Translations under genes and position numbers: made by a program
Source: an uncultured Cocleimonas sp.
GTDB taxonomy: Bacteria > Pseudomonadota > Gammaproteobacteria > Thiotrichales > Thiotrichaceae
Direction of reading: 5' to 3'
Assembly: GCA_937974135.1 (NCBI GenBank)
Contig: CALJIH010000209.1
Coordinates: forward strand, 1-7,099
Length of the DNA stretch: 7,099 nt
Shown: piece by piece, positions 5,460-7,099 of the stretch
Numbering within the stretch: position 1 is the stretch's first letter
How the letters are laid out: every line of letters starts with the position of its first letter
Notes under the pieces: generated by a model
The model's input: the letters and a program-made list of their open reading frames with translations, nothing else
Database searches by the model: none
Told to the model about the DNA's origin: nothing

Positions 5460-6758
5460 GTGAGACAAAATCTTCAAAGAGCTGACAATAGCTTATTGAG
5501 TTATCCAATCCGTGAAGTTGTGATCATTGGTAAGGAATTAGAAAAACTCGGTGAATTTTCCATGATTTGGGAAAATATCGGAGATCCGGTATCCGCAGGG
5601 GAAACCGTACCCAAATGGATGCACGATGTGGTTCAAGAACAAGTCGCATCTGATAAAAGTTTTGCCTACACAGAAACCCAAGGCGCAATTTCAGCCAGAG
5701 AATATGTATTGGAGCATTTTTCTGATAAAAAGAAATGTACCGTTAATGATATTTTATTCTTTAACGGTTTAGGCGAAGCGATCAATAAGGTAATGAATAA
5801 CTTACCTAAAGAGACACGCGTGCTTGTGCCCTCACCTACTTATCCTTCACATGCCACCGCTGAATCAATGCATGCTGGTTGTTCCTTTATCAGTTATGGC
5901 TTAGACCCAGAAAATGATTGGGAACCCGATGTTGAAGAAATAGAAAACAAGATTAAATACAATGACCATGTAGTCGCGATATTAGTCATTAATCCCAATA
6001 ACCCGACTGGCAGTGTTTACAAAAAAGAAACCTTAGAAAAAATAGTTGCCATCGCAAAAGAATACGAATGCTTTGTAATTTTTGATGAGATTTACCATCA
6101 CATGGTATTTGATGGGGTAAAAACCACCTTACTGCATGAAATAATTGGTGATGTACCAGGAATAAGCATGAAAGGTATCAGTAAGGATATCCCTTGGCCA
6201 GGTTCTCGTTGTGGTTGGATTGAAGTTTACAATGCCGAACAAGATCCTGACTTCAAGGCATTTATAAATATTATACTTCTCAATAAGATGTTAGAGGTGT
6301 GCTCTACTACACTCCCACAAATTGTTTTACCCCATTTGTACGAGCATCCTGAATATCCTGCTTATCTTCAATCACGCATTGATAAATATCAAAAACGTGC
6401 CGCGCAAGCCTGTGATTTTTTTAGTCAATTTCCACAGATTAGAGTGAATAAACCAAAAGGTGTGTTTTATTTAGTGGTCGAACTATTGGATTGCCCGCGC
6501 AAAACATTAGAATCCATTAACAAAGAAGTACGCTTGAAACTTGACGATTTGGAGAATTCATCAGCACATTTTGAGAATAATGCGGATTTTCAATTTTCTT
6601 ACGAACTGATGGGCAGCAAAGGTGTCTGTGTAGTACCGCTGAGTGGTTTTGGCTCATCAATCAATGGCTTTAGGATGACACTGTTACAAGAAGATGATGC
6701 CATATTCACTCAGACCTTAGAAAAGATAGGAAGTGGTATTACAGAATATTACGCGTAG
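5460..6758 (+). CDS. Fold-type I PLP-dependent aminotransferase (class I/II), substrate unknown
   Basis: The complete 432-residue protein belongs to the aspartate/alanine aminotransferase superfamily, which transfers amino groups between amino acids and 2-oxo acids in the cytoplasm. Landmarks in order are WENIGDP (37-43), YTETQG (70-75), NPNNPTG (178-184) with Asn181 contacting the cofactor ring, FDEIY (208-212) with Asp209 and Tyr212, GISKDIPWPGSRCGW (239-253) with Lys242 as the Schiff-base lysine and Arg250 as the phosphate contact, and GFRMTL (403-408) with Arg405 as the expected carboxylate-binding residue. The catalytic set is intact. The PWPGSRCGW form and the start LQRADNSLLSYPIREVV fit a broad uncharacterised subgroup of such enzymes rather than AspC or AlaA, so I give no gene symbol. 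The gene is divergent from htpX, and no strong terminator or promoter is visible around it. Its substrate cannot be told from position. Confidence 0.9.
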   Translation: MRQNLQRADNSLLSYPIREVVIIGKELEKLGEFSMIWENIGDPVSAGETVPKWMHDVVQEQVASDKSFAYTETQGAISAREYVLEHFSDKKKCTVNDILFFNGLGEAINKVMNNLPKETRVLVPSPTYPSHATAESMHAGCSFISYGLDPENDWEPDVEEIENKIKYNDHVVAILVINPNNPTGSVYKKETLEKIVAIAKEYECFVIFDEIYHHMVFDGVKTTLLHEIIGDVPGISMKGISKDIPWPGSRCGWIEVYNAEQDPDFKAFINIILLNKMLEVCSTTLPQIVLPHLYEHPEYPAYLQSRIDKYQKRAAQACDFFSQFPQIRVNKPKGVFYLVVELLDCPRKTLESINKEVRLKLDDLENSSAHFENNADFQFSYELMGSKGVCVVPLSGFGSSINGFRMTLLQEDDAIFTQTLEKIGSGITEYYA

Positions 6759-6809
6759 CTCATTTTAAAAATGACTTATATCGATTTTAAGATAAGTGTA
6801 AACTAATTC

Positions 6810-6820
6810 TATACAGTATA
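6810..6820. repeat. Short palindrome TATACAGTATA upstream of the lipoprotein gene
   Basis: A perfect 5+1+5 palindrome sits 20 bases before the lipoprotein ATG and overlaps possible -10 boxes (TATACA at 6810 and TATAAA at 6817). It could be a small operator or only an AT-rich coincidence. No good -35 accompanies either box. Confidence 0.25.
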
Positions 6821-6839
6821 AAAAATAAGGGCTCTGTTC

Positions 6840-7099
6840 ATGCGAAAACTATTCTTGTTAATTCTTTCATTTTTCTTAGTCGCGTGTGATGGTTTTGATA
6901 TTAATTCAGATGATAATCTGTCTGAAGATTCTACTGATAGAATTTTTACCCGGCCCGAGCTTGCATTTAATATTTTATACTCATCTATTGTTTTAAATGA
7001 CAGTGGATTCAGCAATGCTAGAGATGGTTTCGTAGTACTTTTTACCAATACATCTGAGCTAATTCAAATTGAATTTAGATCAGATAATAATGATGATGC
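6840..7099 (+). CDS. Predicted lipoprotein of unknown function, 3' end cut by window edge
   Basis: The frame from ATG 6840 is open for 86 codons to the right edge. The first 16 residues form a lipoprotein signal: Arg-Lys at 2-3, a hydrophobic core, and the lipobox Leu-Val-Ala-Cys with Cys16 as the lipidated residue. Asp17 at position +2 is the inner-membrane retention signal in the E. coli Lol system, so the product may stay at the inner membrane if the same rule holds here. The mature sequence begins with an acidic, Ser/Asp/Asn-rich linker (17-33), followed by a region with alternating hydrophobic residues that looks like beta strands. AAGGG (6827-6831) lies 8 bases before the start. I recognise no family. 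It follows the aminotransferase by 81 bases and may be co-transcribed or separate. Confidence 0.75.
   Translation, partial: MRKLFLLILSFFLVACDGFDINSDDNLSEDSTDRIFTRPELAFNILYSSIVLNDSGFSNARDGFVVLFTNTSELIQIEFRSDNNDD

Noticed and set aside
6759..6800. Inverted repeats after the aminotransferase stop (TCATTTT with AAAATGA; ACTTAT with ATAAGT).
   Set aside because: The stems are short and AT-only, with almost no loop in one case and a 12-base loop in the other, and no T tract follows. They do not make a convincing terminator.
6809..7048. A 79-codon open frame on the minus strand over the lipoprotein gene.
   Set aside because: The plus-strand frame has a lipoprotein signal with lipobox and a well-placed Shine-Dalgarno sequence; the minus-strand product has neither.

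Overview
The window is AT-rich bacterial chromosomal DNA, most likely from a gammaproteobacterium. The support is the full-length HtpX protease of proteobacterial type, the short class 1B SpeD, the Sec and lipoprotein signals of a Gram-negative cell, and compact gene spacing. The genus cannot be told from the sequence. I see no insertion sequence, CRISPR array, tRNA, rRNA or phage gene.

Layout. From about 4260 down to the left edge, five genes run on the minus strand in this order: speD (S-adenosylmethionine decarboxylase, 4223-3780), a GNAT-family acetyltransferase with an extra C-terminal half-domain (3760-2972), a small anchored protein of unknown function with a DxNxNGxxD calcium-loop-like motif and an Arg/Ser/Gly-rich tail (2937-2371), a membrane-embedded spermidine synthase-like aminopropyltransferase (2273-741), and a secreted LAS/VanY-like D-alanyl-D-alanine carboxypeptidase (738 to beyond position 1). 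A clear intrinsic terminator (2321-2352) separates the small protein from the aminopropyltransferase. The locus is therefore probably two transcription units with some read-through. The aminopropyltransferase and carboxypeptidase genes are 2 bases apart and almost certainly co-translated.

Upstream of speD lies a long GC-run hairpin (4264-4330) that probably terminates htpX. The zinc membrane protease HtpX (5244-4333) is read on the same strand. A 215-base AT-rich divergent region (5245-5459) separates htpX from a plus-strand fold-type I PLP aminotransferase (5460-6758). The window ends inside a plus-strand lipoprotein gene (6840 to beyond 7099).

How the genes fit together. SpeD makes decarboxylated S-adenosylmethionine, which is the aminopropyl donor used by spermidine synthase. 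The membrane-fused synthase would transfer that group to an amine acceptor at the inner membrane. No ornithine or arginine decarboxylase is present, so the acceptor is not defined by this locus. A GNAT enzyme placed directly after speD suggests acetylation of an amine product, and the small anchored protein and the cell-wall carboxypeptidase suggest a link to the envelope. This reading of a membrane-linked polyamine module is an inference from gene order. The aminotransferase, HtpX and lipoprotein genes show no evident functional tie to it.
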